A stretch of DNA of 64,000 nt. Source: Bisporella sp. PMI_857. Lineage: Eukaryota; Ascomycota; Leotiomycetes; Helotiales; Helotiaceae. The notes under the pieces were generated by a model that was given only the letters and a program-made list of their open reading frames with translations, was not told where the DNA came from and searched no databases. Positions 34,461 to 45,723 of the stretch are shown here, piece after piece; position 1 is the stretch's first letter, and the number at the start of each line of letters is the position of its first letter. The stretch is taken from assembly GCA_021307315.1 (NCBI GenBank), contig JAJSPD010000048.1, forward strand, positions 186,001-250,000. The letters are read 5' to 3'. Position numbers and translations under genes: made by a program.

Positions 34461-35885
34461 ATGTCCGGACAACCTCATCAATTATTGTGGAATCTTGACA
34501 ATGTTCGTGATGTTGCAGAATCTGTCGGAATATCCCAACTAAATCCAGAAGCAATACGGTCCTTAGGGCAAGAGGTTGAATATCGCGTAGGTCAGATCAT
34601 AACCGAGGCAATGCGATTTATGCATATGGGAAAGCGTACAGTACTCGGAACACAGGACATAGCCCAGGCTTTGAAGGTATTGGACGTAGAGCCTCTTTAC
34701 GGTTATGAATCTACGAGACCCTTACGATTTGGGGAGGCATCTTTAGGTCCTGGGCAACCGCTCTTTTACGTTGAGGACGAGGAGGTCGATTTTGAGAAGC
34801 TTATTAATGCTCCATTACCAAAGGTCCCGCGAGACATGTCATTTACAGGCGAGATTATCCTTCTCGACTCAGAAGTTAGCTAACATTTGACAGCGCATTG
34901 GCTAGCGGTTGATGGCGTCCAACCACCAATTCCTCAGAATCCCACTACAGCAGAAGCACGATCAACAGAGTTGGTAGCCAAAGGACCCGGCGCAAATCAG
35001 CATCTAGGCGCTTTAGCTGGTAACGACGTAAACGCAAAGCCACTAGTAAAGCATGTACTTTCAAAAGAGCTCATTATGTATTTCGACAGAGTCATTGCTG
35101 CGTTGATCAATGAGGACACTGACGAGGAGACAACTACTCTACGAACTGCGGCGCTAGCCAGTGTCAGGGAAGAGCCTATACATCAATTGGTACCCTATTT
35201 CGACCAATATGTTTCTCACAAGGTGACACATTGCTTGGACAATACGTTCATCCTCACACAAATGATGAATCTGGTTTCTGCCTTAATCGAAAACAAAACA
35301 CTCTTCCTGGATCCATATATTCCGAGTCTTATTCCACCTATTCTTACATGCCTTACTTCTCGAAAGCTAGGATCAGACATCCCCACGGGAATTCAAGAAC
35401 AATATGAGCTTCGCGACTTATCTGCTTCACTAATGGGAGCCATTTCACAGAAATACAAGAACTCGGGCCATCAGGCTCAAGTTCGACTTCTGCGTTCGCT
35501 CAGCAAATCCTTCTTCGACTATGATGCATCATTGGCCCAGCACTATGGTGCACTCATGGGTATTTTCAAGGTTGGCGGCCCAGACGCGATCCGCATGATT
35601 CTCCTGCCGATGTTGAAAGGATGGTCACGTGTGATAACGAAAGGACAGCCTGTGCAAGAGGACAACGTTGAGCAGCGAATGATCATTGCAGCATTAGTTC
35701 GTGTTATCGAGAGCATGCAGACGAGTAGTGAGGAAAAACTTTTGAACGGTGAGGATCAGGATGTGGATAAAAGCCAGCTGGAGGACGCACTCGGTCCAAT
35801 AATTGGTGAGAGGATTGCAGGAAAGGGAAACCAGACGCTCAATAAGATTATTTTTCGAGCACTCAAAAATGAGAAGATTGCTTGA
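34461..35885 (+). CDS. TAF6: TFIID/SAGA subunit TAF6
   Basis: Two exons, 34461-34848 and 34894-35885, for 459 residues. Residues ~8-75 form the TAF histone fold ([58 protein letters not shown]). The second exon has the conserved HEAT-repeat C-domain: [16 protein letters not shown], then [23 protein letters not shown] and [13 protein letters not shown]. The intron joins SFT to AHW only if it is read as a GC-AG intron of 45 nt (CAG|GCGAG...GACAG, branch GCTAAC), because no GT donor fits. TAF6 pairs with TAF9 in TFIID and SAGA. Length is normal for fungi. Confidence 0.94.
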
Positions 35886-36658
35886 AGGAGATGCATATTA
35901 TGGTGTTAGGCGTTTCCCGAAGGAAGGCGTCGAAAGATATTATACCCTGGGAAAGATGTCCCGAGGAATCCGCGGCTGTGGTCTCGCAGTTGACGGAGCC
36001 TGTCGCATTTGGACAATTAGAAGTACAGTATTTATGCATAGAATGGAGAAGAATGAAGTCATAGTTTCTCGAACTTGGTTGTCAATTCCCGTGTAGGGTG
36101 TTATGAGGAACAAGTAAGCAAGAAAATTGTTTTGCTGGACTACCTCCTAATACGCTTTCACAGCTACAAAGCTATGAAATGCATATGTTATGAGAACGGT
36201 AGCGCAAGGTTAAAACAAGGGATTATGGTCAGCATGCAGCGGCAGCTGCCCCTGGAGGTGGCCCCCAACCAAGCAATTTAGGCTGTTTACCATTGCCTGG
36301 ATCACACATTAGCGCATGCGGCCTTGATTGAACTGCCGACAACCCCAGCTTTTTAATCAACCTTAACCTTTCTCAGAAATGTCGTTTCATCCGTCATATG
36401 TGGCTCGGGAAGATTGCTGCATGGCTAAGAAATGAGAGCTGTACTTAAAGTCGGCGACCTCCAGATGTCAGCGTCTGATTGTGTTTGCCCATTTTAGGAA
36501 AGCATGCTGATTCAGCCTTAGCTGGATTCAGAACAAAATATCGACTCTCGACATTATGAGTCCAATTGATCCATTTCATACTTCCTTGGTATTTCTACAT
36601 GTCACTGAGCCTTTTTACCATGAGCAACTAAGCCATTGATTCCGCGAACACTGTCAAT
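35886..36658. other. Intergenic, no gene seen
   Basis: About 770 bp with short ORFs that overlap TAF6 in other frames or have no motif. It contains the TAF6 3' end and the promoter of the mannosidase. Confidence 0.5.
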
Positions 36659-38895
36659 ATGGTATGTACAGTGTCCTTGCCGCTGAGGAATATCGCATAC
36701 TCACCTCTGGGCAGGTGCCTTCGTACACCTATACTCGACCACCGCGTAAACTACTCCGCACCCTTCTTCTGATCGCCTTTTTGACGTTTCTCTTATGGCA
36801 ATTGAGGCCATATTTTGCCCTCGCTCTAGATCCAACACTCATCGTCGCGCCTCTCCAACCAGAGAAATTCCCAGTCTCTAAACTCATCGGTCTACCAAGA
36901 CAACGGGCGGCCAAGATACCTAAAATCCAGCATGCGCCAGCTTCTGAGACACGCACCGAGAGGAAATTAAGAGAGGCGAGGTTGCAGGAGGTCAAGGAGA
37001 CGTTTCTTCATGCGTGGACAGGCTACCGCAAAGAGGCATGGGGGAAAGACGAGCTGCGACCCGTGAATGGCGGGCATAAATCGCCTTTTTGTGGATGGGC
37101 CGCTACTTTGGTTGACAGCCTTGATACCCTCCTCATCATGGGTCTGCACTCAGAGTTCGAGGACGCTTTGCTCGAGTTGGAGAAGGTAGATTTTGTGACC
37201 ACGGAAGGATGCCAGATCAACCTTTTTGAAATGACGATACGGCATTTAGGCGGGTTGTTGAGCGCGTATGATTTAAGTGGCGGGAGGAAGGTGCTGATCG
37301 AGAAGGCGCTTGAGCTTGCCGGAGTATTGTTCACGGCGTTTGATACGGAGAATCGGATGCCCACGCCACATTTTGAGTGGTCTTTGTAAGTGCTTGAAAT
37401 GGAATGACAATTTGGTACGAGGAGAGACGGAGCTGATGATTTCAGGAATGATACCCGGGTAAATGACCATAAGCCGTCTAATAATATTGTTGTGGCTGTG
37501 CTTGGCTCTCTCTCATTGGAGTTTACGAGGCTTTCGCAGATTACGGGGAATGAAAAGTACTTTGATGGTATTCAGCGTGTTAGTGAGTGTCTTCTACCAC
37601 TTTATGATTCTGATTAATTCTTCAATTAAAACAACTAGCTCTGTAACATTACATTTAGACAACAAAAAATTTACTAATTTAGTCCTCGTCAGTCAACGAG
37701 CTAGAGAAATGGCAAACCAAGACGCGGCTTCCAGGCATGTGGCCGACTATGGTAGACTCATCACTCGTTCACCAACCCATTGCACTTAGACCTTCCTTTC
37801 CAGATGCAGAGGAAACGTTCACTTTAGGTGCCTTAGCAGACTCGACGTACGAGTATCTGCCAAAAGTAAGTCAACCAAGGTAGATCGCACCACTGGCACG
37901 CTTGGATATAGACTTTCCAGTCATGTTTTGAAATCCTCGTCTCTTGAGCCATATAAACAACATGAAGACTGGACTAACGAGCCCCAGGAATATATGCTTC
38001 TCGGTGGCCGATCTGCCTCCTACAGGAATATGTACGAAAGATTCGTCCCCGTAGCGAAAAAACACTTGTTCTTCCGTCCAATGACGGTTGGCGACCATGA
38101 CATTCTATTGGCCGGATCGCTCGTTGTATCCCCAAATTCGCCTCCGCGTCTCAATCCCGTATTCGAGCATTTGACCTGTTTCACTGGTGGCATGCTTGCT
38201 ATCGCAGGCAGGATCTTCTCCCGGCCAGAAGATATAGTCGATGGCAAGAAATTGACAGACGGCTGTATATGGGCTTATAAAAATACTATTACCGGTATCA
38301 TGCCCGAAACGCTGACGGCTGTACCATGTGAGGATGAGGAGGTGTGCCTATGGGATGCAGAGAAGTGGTTTAAAGGGGTGGATTGGAGTACTGGTGGGCA
38401 GGGGAAACTGGAAGAGGACGTTGTGAGAGATAGAATAAGATATTATAAGTTGCCGCCTGGATTTGCTATGGTTAACGACGCGCGCTATCTACTTCGGTAA
38501 GTGAATAAGTTCTTACTCTTAGTGGCAGGGAAGGATATACTGATGGTGTCAGACCCGAGGCCATCGAATCCGTCTTCATCATGTGGCGTATCACTGCGGA
38601 TCCGTTTTATCCTACTGCTGGCTGGGATATGTTCAAATCTATCCAAGCACATTGTACGACGGCCTTGGCACATTCGGCAATAGACAGTGTGTTAACTGCT
38701 ACTCCACAAAAATCCGATGAGATGGAGAGTTTCTGGTTGGCTGAGACAATCAAGTATTTTTACTTGCTGTACAGCGAACCGAGTGTGATTAGTTTGGATG
38801 AATATGTGCTGTAAGTTACCATGTTTGTGATGTAGGAGACAAGACTGACGATACATAGGAATACTGAGGCACATCCGCTGAAACGACCAAGATAA
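36659..38895 (+). CDS. GH47 class I alpha-1,2-mannosidase
   Basis: Six coding blocks: (36659-36661 plus 36715, or 36664)-37385, 37446-37582, 37693-37865, 37988-38496, 38553-38810 and 38859-38895. ATG 36659-36661 followed directly by donor GTATGT and acceptor CTGGGCAG gives MVPSYTYTRPPRK (595 residues). Without that intron, ATG 36664 in the same frame gives 611. A type II signal anchor (LLRTLLLIAFLTFLLWQL) follows the short basic tail. GH47 hallmarks are SPFCGWAATLVDSLDTLLIMG, TRLPGMWP, RPEAIESVFIMWR and MESFWLAETIKYFYLLY, with the catalytic acids in the last two. It trims mannose from N-glycans in the ER or Golgi. All junctions keep frame. Confidence 0.94.
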
Positions 38896-39214
38896 GACGT
38901 CTCTGCACATTAATAAGTTTTGATCATGCAAGCCTTGGTGTTACAAATAACAGGAGAAAGAAGCATTGTATAATAAGAGTTCTAGGTGCATTGGAGTTTT
39001 GAAATTGATAACCAGTCTCACAAATACTCTGTCTCTCTGTACAGCAGACCTAGAGAAAACTAGCTACTTTGAGATGGCAAAATTACGGTACTACTGAGTA
39101 TGAATAAAGGACATAGAAAATATAATTACTGCTTCGGCGTAAACATCTATACTAGACTACGTCCCCTGAGCCAAACTTATCCACGGCTCATCTCACTCGG
39201 AACCTACTAATCAA
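38896..39214. other. Short intergenic between convergent genes
   Basis: About 320 bp between the 3' ends of the mannosidase (plus) and the hypothetical gene (minus). AT-rich with AATAAA-like signals near 39105; nothing else seen. Confidence 0.5.
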
Positions 39215-40017
39215 CTAATCTACGTGCCCCTGTTGCCTCAGAATCTCCAGAACCGCGTTCCTCTTATCGTACTCGTCGTACAGGCCTGGTGGAAACAAGG
39301 TCCGACTCTTCTCCCACAAACCCTCCTCGCTTACCTGCGCAGGCGGATACCCATGTTCGTGCAGATACTCTTCGAAACACAAGTTCCCAATGCTCACATT
39401 GGCCAAGAGTGACGGCGCCTCCTCGCATTTGAGTCTTGTACCCCGCCACGGGCTCTTATCCTCCACTTCCCAATCGTTCTCCTCCTCATCAACTTCTTCG
39501 CAAAGCACCTATACATCTGTTAATCATATGCTTTTTTTTCAAAACAATGGCAAACAAGGATCCCACCACCGTCCCGGTATCCAATCCGACCTGATCGATA
39601 ATGATCCACACCCCAGTGTAAAACCCCCTCTCGAGAAGCCCCATCTCGTTCTCGCACACCCACTCAAAAATCTCTTGGAACCCCATACCCTCGAAATAAT
39701 TCTTATCCTCGGCAGGCCACGCTACCGGCGGCAGCGTCGCGCTCTTGATCTTCTCCTCGGGCAAGGTCTCAGACGTGAAGAGGACGTTCTTGGCGGTCTC
39801 GAACCCATCTCCGTCGTTGAAATCCACGAGGCGGGTCAGGTGATTATTTAGCCTCTATTCTATGTTAACATACTTCCCCACAGCGATAGGAGAAAAAGAA
39901 GAGAGGAAGAGGGAAACGGGAGCTTGCTTTCGCATCGACATTCGCGGCGGTTAGGAAGACGACTTGACCATCGCGCAGCTTATTGGCGGTTATGAGTCCT
40001 TGGTGCTCGGTCCCCAT
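39215..40017 (-). CDS. Hypothetical conserved-looking protein
   Basis: Three exons on the minus strand, 40017-39928, 39854-39570 (or 39567) and 39508-39215, about 222 residues. It starts MGTEHQGLITANKLRDGQVV, continues LTRLVDFNDGDGFETAKNVL and MGFQEIFEWVCENEM, and ends LLANVSIGNLCFEEYLHEHG and RNAVLEILRQQGHVD. Intron 1 fits only as a GC-AG intron (AAA|GCAAGC...AATAG). The frame is open upstream to 40188, so the start could be earlier. The coherent sequence across exons supports a real gene. No domain is recognised and there is no signal or membrane segment. Confidence 0.6.
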
Positions 40018-40592
40018 ATTTATAGGCTTCGCTTCCTGGTGAGATTTGCTCTCGGTGGCGTTGATTGTATGAGAAGATAGAAAGGAAGATAGGAGTTTAT
40101 ATGCTGTCGCGTTGGCCTCCCTATTTCCAACATTTAGTTTAGGCAACCGTGTGGGTGGGTTTGAATGATAATTTATTCCAGCAATCATATACTACAGTCC
40201 AGCACCACGAAGCCCCACTGTTCTCTTCATTAAGTTAAAGGCTCTGCATCTCGTATGTTTTACAAAGTTGTGTTGCGCGTGCGCACGTGACCTCGCGACT
40301 AGTTCTCTTTTTCTTTTCCCTGTGCGTCTTTCCAGCTCGAGGAGCCCCAGAATGCCTAACCTTTCTGTCTTGTCGCTCTTAAAACGGCAGATCCTCAGAT
40401 AAATGTTTCTCTGGTGAGAATTGCCGACTCCGGAATGTGATAAAAACTGTCATGGGCTGTGTCACATCGCTCTAGCAACTCATTTCATGACTTTTGCTCC
40501 AAGTTAAAAACGATACTGTAATGGAATAAGAATTTATATTTTGCCTCGGTAGCGAAGAAAGAGCCATGGTAAGAGATGATGCCAGGTAGCAT
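40018..40592. other. Intergenic, no gene seen
   Basis: About 575 bp, promoter side of the hypothetical gene and 3' side of the GrpB gene. A CACGTGAC site lies near 40286. Confidence 0.5.
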
Positions 40593-41412
40593 TTAACGGC
40601 GGAACTCTGATACCTCCGGCTTCCCATCCCACTCCATCACCTCCCTCAGCCTCCTCTCCCGTCTCTGCGCCAAATCATCCTCCGTCCACCCCGCCTTCCT
40701 CAGAATCTTAACCATAATCTCGTTCTTCATATCACTATACTCCTCTATATTGTCAACGCCAATATCATTCACAAGCCACCGCTTCAGATCGCCATATTCT
40801 TCTCTCAGCTGTTCATCCTCCAGCAAGATCCTCTTGAGATCGCGGTGGCCGCGCAGGCATTCACAGCCTTCAAATATGACGTAAAGGTTGTGGCGCCGGG
40901 TGCCGTCGAGGGGTTGGCCTTTGGAGGAGAGGGTGTTGGGTTGCCAGAAGGCGTGCTGAGGAGATGATTAGCGGGATATTGGATAGGGACAGGGAGCACA
41001 AACGCGGCCGATGATGCCAGATTCGCCGATGTAGATATAACCTTCTTTTACTAAAGACTCTGTTACAGGCTCCAAGATCTCTGGCTTGATCACGATATCA
41101 ATATCGATGACAGGTTTAGCGATTAGGTCTGTGCCTTTATCAGCTCGTTGTCTGTTGGGTAGAGAAGATGGCTGGTAAGGAAGGACAGTACCTCTGATAG
41201 CCGTGCTCCCTACATGCTCGACTGATAGTATTGGAACGTCCTTTAGGGTTGTCTCGAAGTTAGCTTTCAGGGCTTCGAATTCTTCTATCCACTTTGGATT
41301 GTGAGGCTATCATGCATTGGTCAGCCCGTTCCATTTGCCTGTCTAGTTAAATAAATATGGAAAAGGGGAGAGTCCTTGGATGCAATACCTGCAGCTCAAT
41401 GCGCCGTGGCAT
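40593..41412 (-). CDS. GrpB-family (UPF0157) protein
   Basis: Four exons on the minus strand, 41412-41389, 41306-41192, 41128-41004 and 40955-40593, for 208 residues. Exon 1 encodes only MPRRIELQ. The GrpB signature follows: PHNPKWIEEFEALKAN, then SVEHVGSTAIRD and LIAKPVIDIDIV (residues 37-59), HAFWQPN, RRHNLYVIFEGCECLRGHRD, and ILRKAGW near the end. All splices keep frame. The fold belongs to the nucleotidyltransferase superfamily; the GS and D.D residues of that fold are visible. Biochemical role is not established in the family. It is divergent from the M20 peptidase with a 777-bp gap. Confidence 0.9.
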
Positions 41413-42189
41413 GTTGATTTTGAGTTATGCTCCTTTTCCCGTTTGGTGATGAAAGAAGATATGTGGTGGATGCGCTACAATGAATTAGGTGGTTCATTAA
41501 CTGAAGTCATGTGGATTTTAAGTAGGTGAAATATATCATTGGAAGCGAATTGAAAATGAGTTCAAATCTATGTTACAAGTGAATCAAGCGGTCTTTTAAC
41601 TTGTGAAAACATCTAGAACTGATGGCATGAAACTGGTGGATAATTGCATCTGGCCGAAGCTTGGGATAATCAATTGCCTTTTGAAAAGAAAGAATCAATA
41701 CAGATATATTATGGCACTATGACAGTTCAACATTCACCTTGTATTATATTCATTGAAAATAATCCGATATTCTTAGCTATTTTATCTGGGGTAAAAATAA
41801 AATATAGGTAACAATAGTCCTATCTTGACAAGAGAGGCCCTCCGATGGACTCAATAAGCAATCACATCCTGAAGGTACTGATATAGATGTCCTTAACTGA
41901 AATAAAATGTATCACTAGAACCAATATCTCCTTGATCGTTTGAACAGTCATGTTTTAAGTCTCCTTTATTTGTCAAGAGTGGAACTTAAGAATGGCGATA
42001 TATTCAGGGGCTGGCACGTCACAAGCGAGCAAATCAAATGCGCCCAACTGCTTACGCCCCACTGACGATCCCCCACTGTTCAATGAGGAAGGTCAACACA
42101 AACCGTCATCATAGACCTATAAATCATGACTGAGCTTGAGGTATTTTCTTCTTTCTCATAAACAATTCGAATCTGTCGATTAAGGAGTG
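41413..42189. other. Divergent intergenic region between GrpB and M20 genes
   Basis: About 780 bp between two divergent starts, AT-rich in the middle. No gene is seen; both promoters must lie here. Confidence 0.5.
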
Positions 42190-43986
42190 ATGGCTTTCGC
42201 TAACGAGAAACAGGGAGTTGATCTCCCAATCTCCAAAGAGGATGTCTCAATTGGTGGCAGCGGTTACATTTCACGAGCTAGGCCAAAACACCAGGTCCTG
42301 AAGACCTTCTTGGGAGCAACGGTATGCGTTTTTGCGCCTTTCATGCTTTATCAAACATTTAGCCCAGCATCAATCAATTCATGGCCACCGGCTCCACAGC
42401 TCAAAGACCAATGTCCCCAAGCTGCGCCACTACTACCAAATATCACATCCCCGGCGCTCGACGCCATCATCCCCCTCGTAGATTCCGAGGAGTACCGAAA
42501 GATCTCAATCGGCTTCCTTTCCAACGCCGTGAAAATACCCACCGTAACCCACGACGGCATGGGCATCCCTGGCGAGGACGAGCGCTACGAGGTATTCTAC
42601 AAGTTCTACGAGTATCTCCAGGAAACATTCCCGCTCGTGCACTCCAAACTATCCATCGAAAAGATTTTCACCCATGGCCTACTCTACACTTGGGAAGGCA
42701 GCAACTCGTCCTTGAAGCCCACGCTGCTGATGGCGCACCAAGACGTGGTCCCCGTGCCGGAACAGACCATCCCCACGTGGACGCACCCGCCCTTCGACGG
42801 CTTCTATGACGGGAAGTATATCTGGGGCCGTGGGGCCTCAGACTGCAAGAATCAGCTGATCGGGATTCTGGAGGCGGTCGAGCTGCTGCTGAAGGCAGAT
42901 TTCAAGCCCACGAGGACGCTGATCCTGTCGTTTGGCTTCGACGAGGAGTCCGGAGGCGTGAATAGCGCGGGGCACCTGGCGCGGGCGGTGGAGGCACGGT
43001 ATGGACAGGATAGCATCGCTGTGATCGTGGATGAAGGGATGAAGGCGCAGAAGCTTTGGGGCGCCACGGTGGTGCAGCCTGGGGTGGCCGAGAAGGGGAG
43101 TATTAATATCAACATCAAGATCCGGATGCCCGGTGGACACTCCTCTGTCCCGCCGCCACACACCAGTATCGGCGTTTTGAGCGAGTTGATCCAGCTGGTG
43201 GAGCGGGATACGTATCAGAGCTGGCTGGATGTGAAGAACCCGTATTACGGAACCATCCAATGCGGCGCCGCGCACGCGCCGGAGTTCCCGGATAATCTGC
43301 GGAAGATCCTAAAGAAGGAGAAGCCCCGAACAGCGCTCGACACCGACGTTCCATCTTGTATGCGGAAACAAGATGCGTTAGCCGAAGAGGCCGCGAAGGA
43401 GAGCTTGTTCCATAAATATCTCATGACGACCTCCATCGCGGTCGACGTTTCGTACGGCGGCGAGAAGAGTAACGCCTTGCCGGAAGAGGCAACCGCGATA
43501 GTCAACCACCGCGTCAACATCGGCGAGACGGTGCAAGGGGTCCGCGACAAGGTCGCGCGGCTCGCTGGCTCTGTCGCAAAGAACCACAACCTGACCGTGC
43601 ACGCGTTCGACAACGTCACGGCGTCCTCATCCATCATCCTCACCGCGCCATTCGGGCTAGATCCCGCACCCGTAACGCCGACATCTTTGGAGACTGGGGC
43701 CTGGAGGATTTTGAGCGGCACGACAAAGGCGCAATATGGCACCGATGTGATCTTGAGCCCCGGGCTGATGACGGGCAACACGGATACGCGGAATTATTGG
43801 GACTTGAGCCGGGACATCTTCCGGTATGGGCCCGGGTTTGATCGGGAGGAGCTGGAGAATGGGGATGTAGGGGGAACGCTGGGGAGGATCCATACGGTTG
43901 ATGAGCGGGTGAGCGTTGTGGAGCACTTGGAGGGGGTGAAATGGTTTGTGGGTTTTGTGCGGAATATGGATGAGGCGGATGTGTGA
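42190..43986 (+). CDS. M20 metallopeptidase, vacuolar carboxypeptidase S type
   Basis: Single exon of 598 residues from ATG 42190 (a GTG precedes it in frame and was not used). One N-terminal membrane anchor at about 38-56 (LKTFLGATVCVFAPFMLY), then a glycosylated lumenal peptidase. Metal and catalytic residues are His183 in MAHQDVVPV, Asp218 in WGRGASDCK and Glu252/253 in GFDEESGG. Dimerisation-domain motif RMPGGHSSVPPPHTSIG and the C-terminal PGLMTGNTDTRNYW are as in yeast Cps1. It releases C-terminal residues from peptides in the vacuole. GC-rich codon use is stronger than in neighbours, with long antisense open frames as a side effect. Confidence 0.94.
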   Translation: MAFANEKQGVDLPISKEDVSIGGSGYISRARPKHQVLKTFLGATVCVFAPFMLYQTFSPASINSWPPAPQLKDQCPQAAPLLPNITSPALDAIIPLVDSEEYRKISIGFLSNAVKIPTVTHDGMGIPGEDERYEVFYKFYEYLQETFPLVHSKLSIEKIFTHGLLYTWEGSNSSLKPTLLMAHQDVVPVPEQTIPTWTHPPFDGFYDGKYIWGRGASDCKNQLIGILEAVELLLKADFKPTRTLILSFGFDEESGGVNSAGHLARAVEARYGQDSIAVIVDEGMKAQKLWGATVVQPGVAEKGSININIKIRMPGGHSSVPPPHTSIGVLSELIQLVERDTYQSWLDVKNPYYGTIQCGAAHAPEFPDNLRKILKKEKPRTALDTDVPSCMRKQDALAEEAAKESLFHKYLMTTSIAVDVSYGGEKSNALPEEATAIVNHRVNIGETVQGVRDKVARLAGSVAKNHNLTVHAFDNVTASSSIILTAPFGLDPAPVTPTSLETGAWRILSGTTKAQYGTDVILSPGLMTGNTDTRNYWDLSRDIFRYGPGFDREELENGDVGGTLGRIHTVDERVSVVEHLEGVKWFVGFVRNMDEADV

Positions 43987-44177
43987 TGTGTTGACGAGGG
44001 AAGACCGGAGAGAGATTCAAGGGGGAGAGAAGGATTTAGACGGGACGATGTGGCTGAAAAGAAAAGAAGCATGGGAGTTGTATAAAACTACAGCATTTTA
44101 GGTCCTGAACCATCTCGCTAGCTAAGAAAACACCGCATATTCAGTACCAAACAAAAAACTTCATCCACCCTTCACAT

Positions 44178-44516
44178 TTATTTCCAACAGAACGCACCAC
44201 CATAAGGCTCCGTCCCCACACCCAAGCTTGCGCAGGCTTTGACGAATTTCCCGCTATCGATCTGGCCGCTACCGCTGGAGCACTGGTGATTTTTATCTCC
44301 CCGATACCTGGCATCGCTGACGATCCCGCCCAGTATCCCCCCAAGCAAAGGAATGCTGCCGCCGATCTCCTGAGCCTTTTCACCTGCGAGCGCCTTGCAG
44401 ACCGCTTCCGTGAGGTCGTTGTACTGCCCTCGGGAGTCTTGGCATTTGCAATTGTAGCCTGCGAGGACCGTTGTGGAGAAAAGAGCGGTAAGGAAGAGGG
44501 TTGTAGGGAGCTGCAT
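44178..44516 (-). CDS. Small secreted cysteine-rich protein
   Basis: 112 residues, single exon. Signal peptide MQLPTTLFLTALFSTTVLA, mature start GYNCKCQD. Six cysteines at 23, 25, 40, 79, 95 and 110, an even number that would form three disulfides. A Gly/Ile-rich hydrophobic middle (GGSIPLLGGILGGIV) is unusual. Not matched to a named family. Such proteins are typical effector candidates or surface peptides; role inferred only from secretion and Cys content. A TATA-like box lies about 105 bp upstream. Confidence 0.8.
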   Translation of the reverse strand: MQLPTTLFLTALFSTTVLAGYNCKCQDSRGQYNDLTEAVCKALAGEKAQEIGGSIPLLGGILGGIVSDARYRGDKNHQCSSGSGQIDSGKFVKACASLGVGTEPYGGAFCWK

Positions 44517-45723
44517 TTTTAGTTTTTTGGTTTATTTGTAGTAGGTGAGAATGATGTATTTTGTCGAGAAAGATGCCTTTAGAGAAGAAATTGTACTTTA
44601 AGGCTATTGAGGAATCGATACTTATATATTAACGACCCAGAAGATTATTAAGAGACCAGCTGTGATAAATGTTGATATCAATCTTCTCAGCAAAGGCGTA
44701 TAACGAAATCCTTCCATCCTCTATTTTAGGCGAGATAGTTGCCTACTGGAACTGCCCCTATCATAACTCTTCGTTATTGCATACTAAGCAACATTACTAG
44801 AATCATGAGGCTCAGCGGATCCTAGTCAGAACTAAGCTTCTCTATAACGTCCTGTTAATCCTCCGGATTAGTAATACCCTTCTTGGCTGCCCTTCGGTTG
44901 TTTCAGGAGTTTGAGACAATGGAGAGGGTTTATTCCAAAAAATATGCGAATGTCTAAAAAACTTTGAGTTTTTCAAACTATTGCCCATCACACTTCTTAT
45001 AATTTTTATAACTTACAGTCATAGCTCTAAAGGTTAAGCACTTATAGATTTCAAATCAGTAATTTTATTTTGCTGGTGGTTGTTTAGAAATGGTTTTTGA
45101 CGTTGGAGCATACTTCACTACCTTACCCAAAAAGACCACAAGGCTGAGTACATACCCGACAAGATACCCGAGCACAGCCTTCCGACAGCCTAAATCAAAG
45201 CATTATACCCAGAATAGAGTTGTGATACAGCATCAACTTAGAGCCAGCTTTTATTTTTGAATCAGAAAATATTTTGATGAGAACGAGTATCGGAAGACAT
45301 GATCCATGCGAGTTCCTGGCTTCAGTAATATAACCTCTTTTTTGCAAGGCAAGTTCACAACTGCTAATTTATCCATGTAGATGGTCGGCTCAACTTTTCC
45401 CCGTGTTAAGATGCTGAACAATTCAACTGAAGCAAAATAGAAATGGAAAAGAAAATGTCCATTGGCTGCCCTAATGTTAGAACTCGGCCAAATATCTCTC
45501 CGGCCCCTCCCATCGCTTAGTAAACTTATAAGCTAGACCTAACCACGTTTGCACCATGCGACGCGTCCTACCAATTGAGTGTAGAATAGAAAGCGCTAGC
45601 GATAGCAACCATTGTTTCTGAAATTGCATCATGAATCTGTCTCTGAATGAAATGTATAAGATTGGCATGTTCCCTGGGAATAGTTGCCCTCATAGGTCAG
45701 GACATCCACTAAAGTAAATAATC
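44517..45723. other. Intergenic, no gene seen
   Basis: About 1.2 kb. A TATA-like run (CTTATATATT) at 44621-44630 likely serves the cysteine-rich gene. The longest ORF (minus, 45477-45668) has no start context or motif. Otherwise empty and AT-rich. Confidence 0.5.

Noticed and set aside
42381..44072. Several long ORFs in other frames over the M20 peptidase
   Set aside because: High GC at third positions opens the other frames; only the + frame carries the metal-binding motifs.
45477..45668. Small minus ORF upstream of the NmrA-like gene
   Set aside because: No motif, poor context and no splice support.
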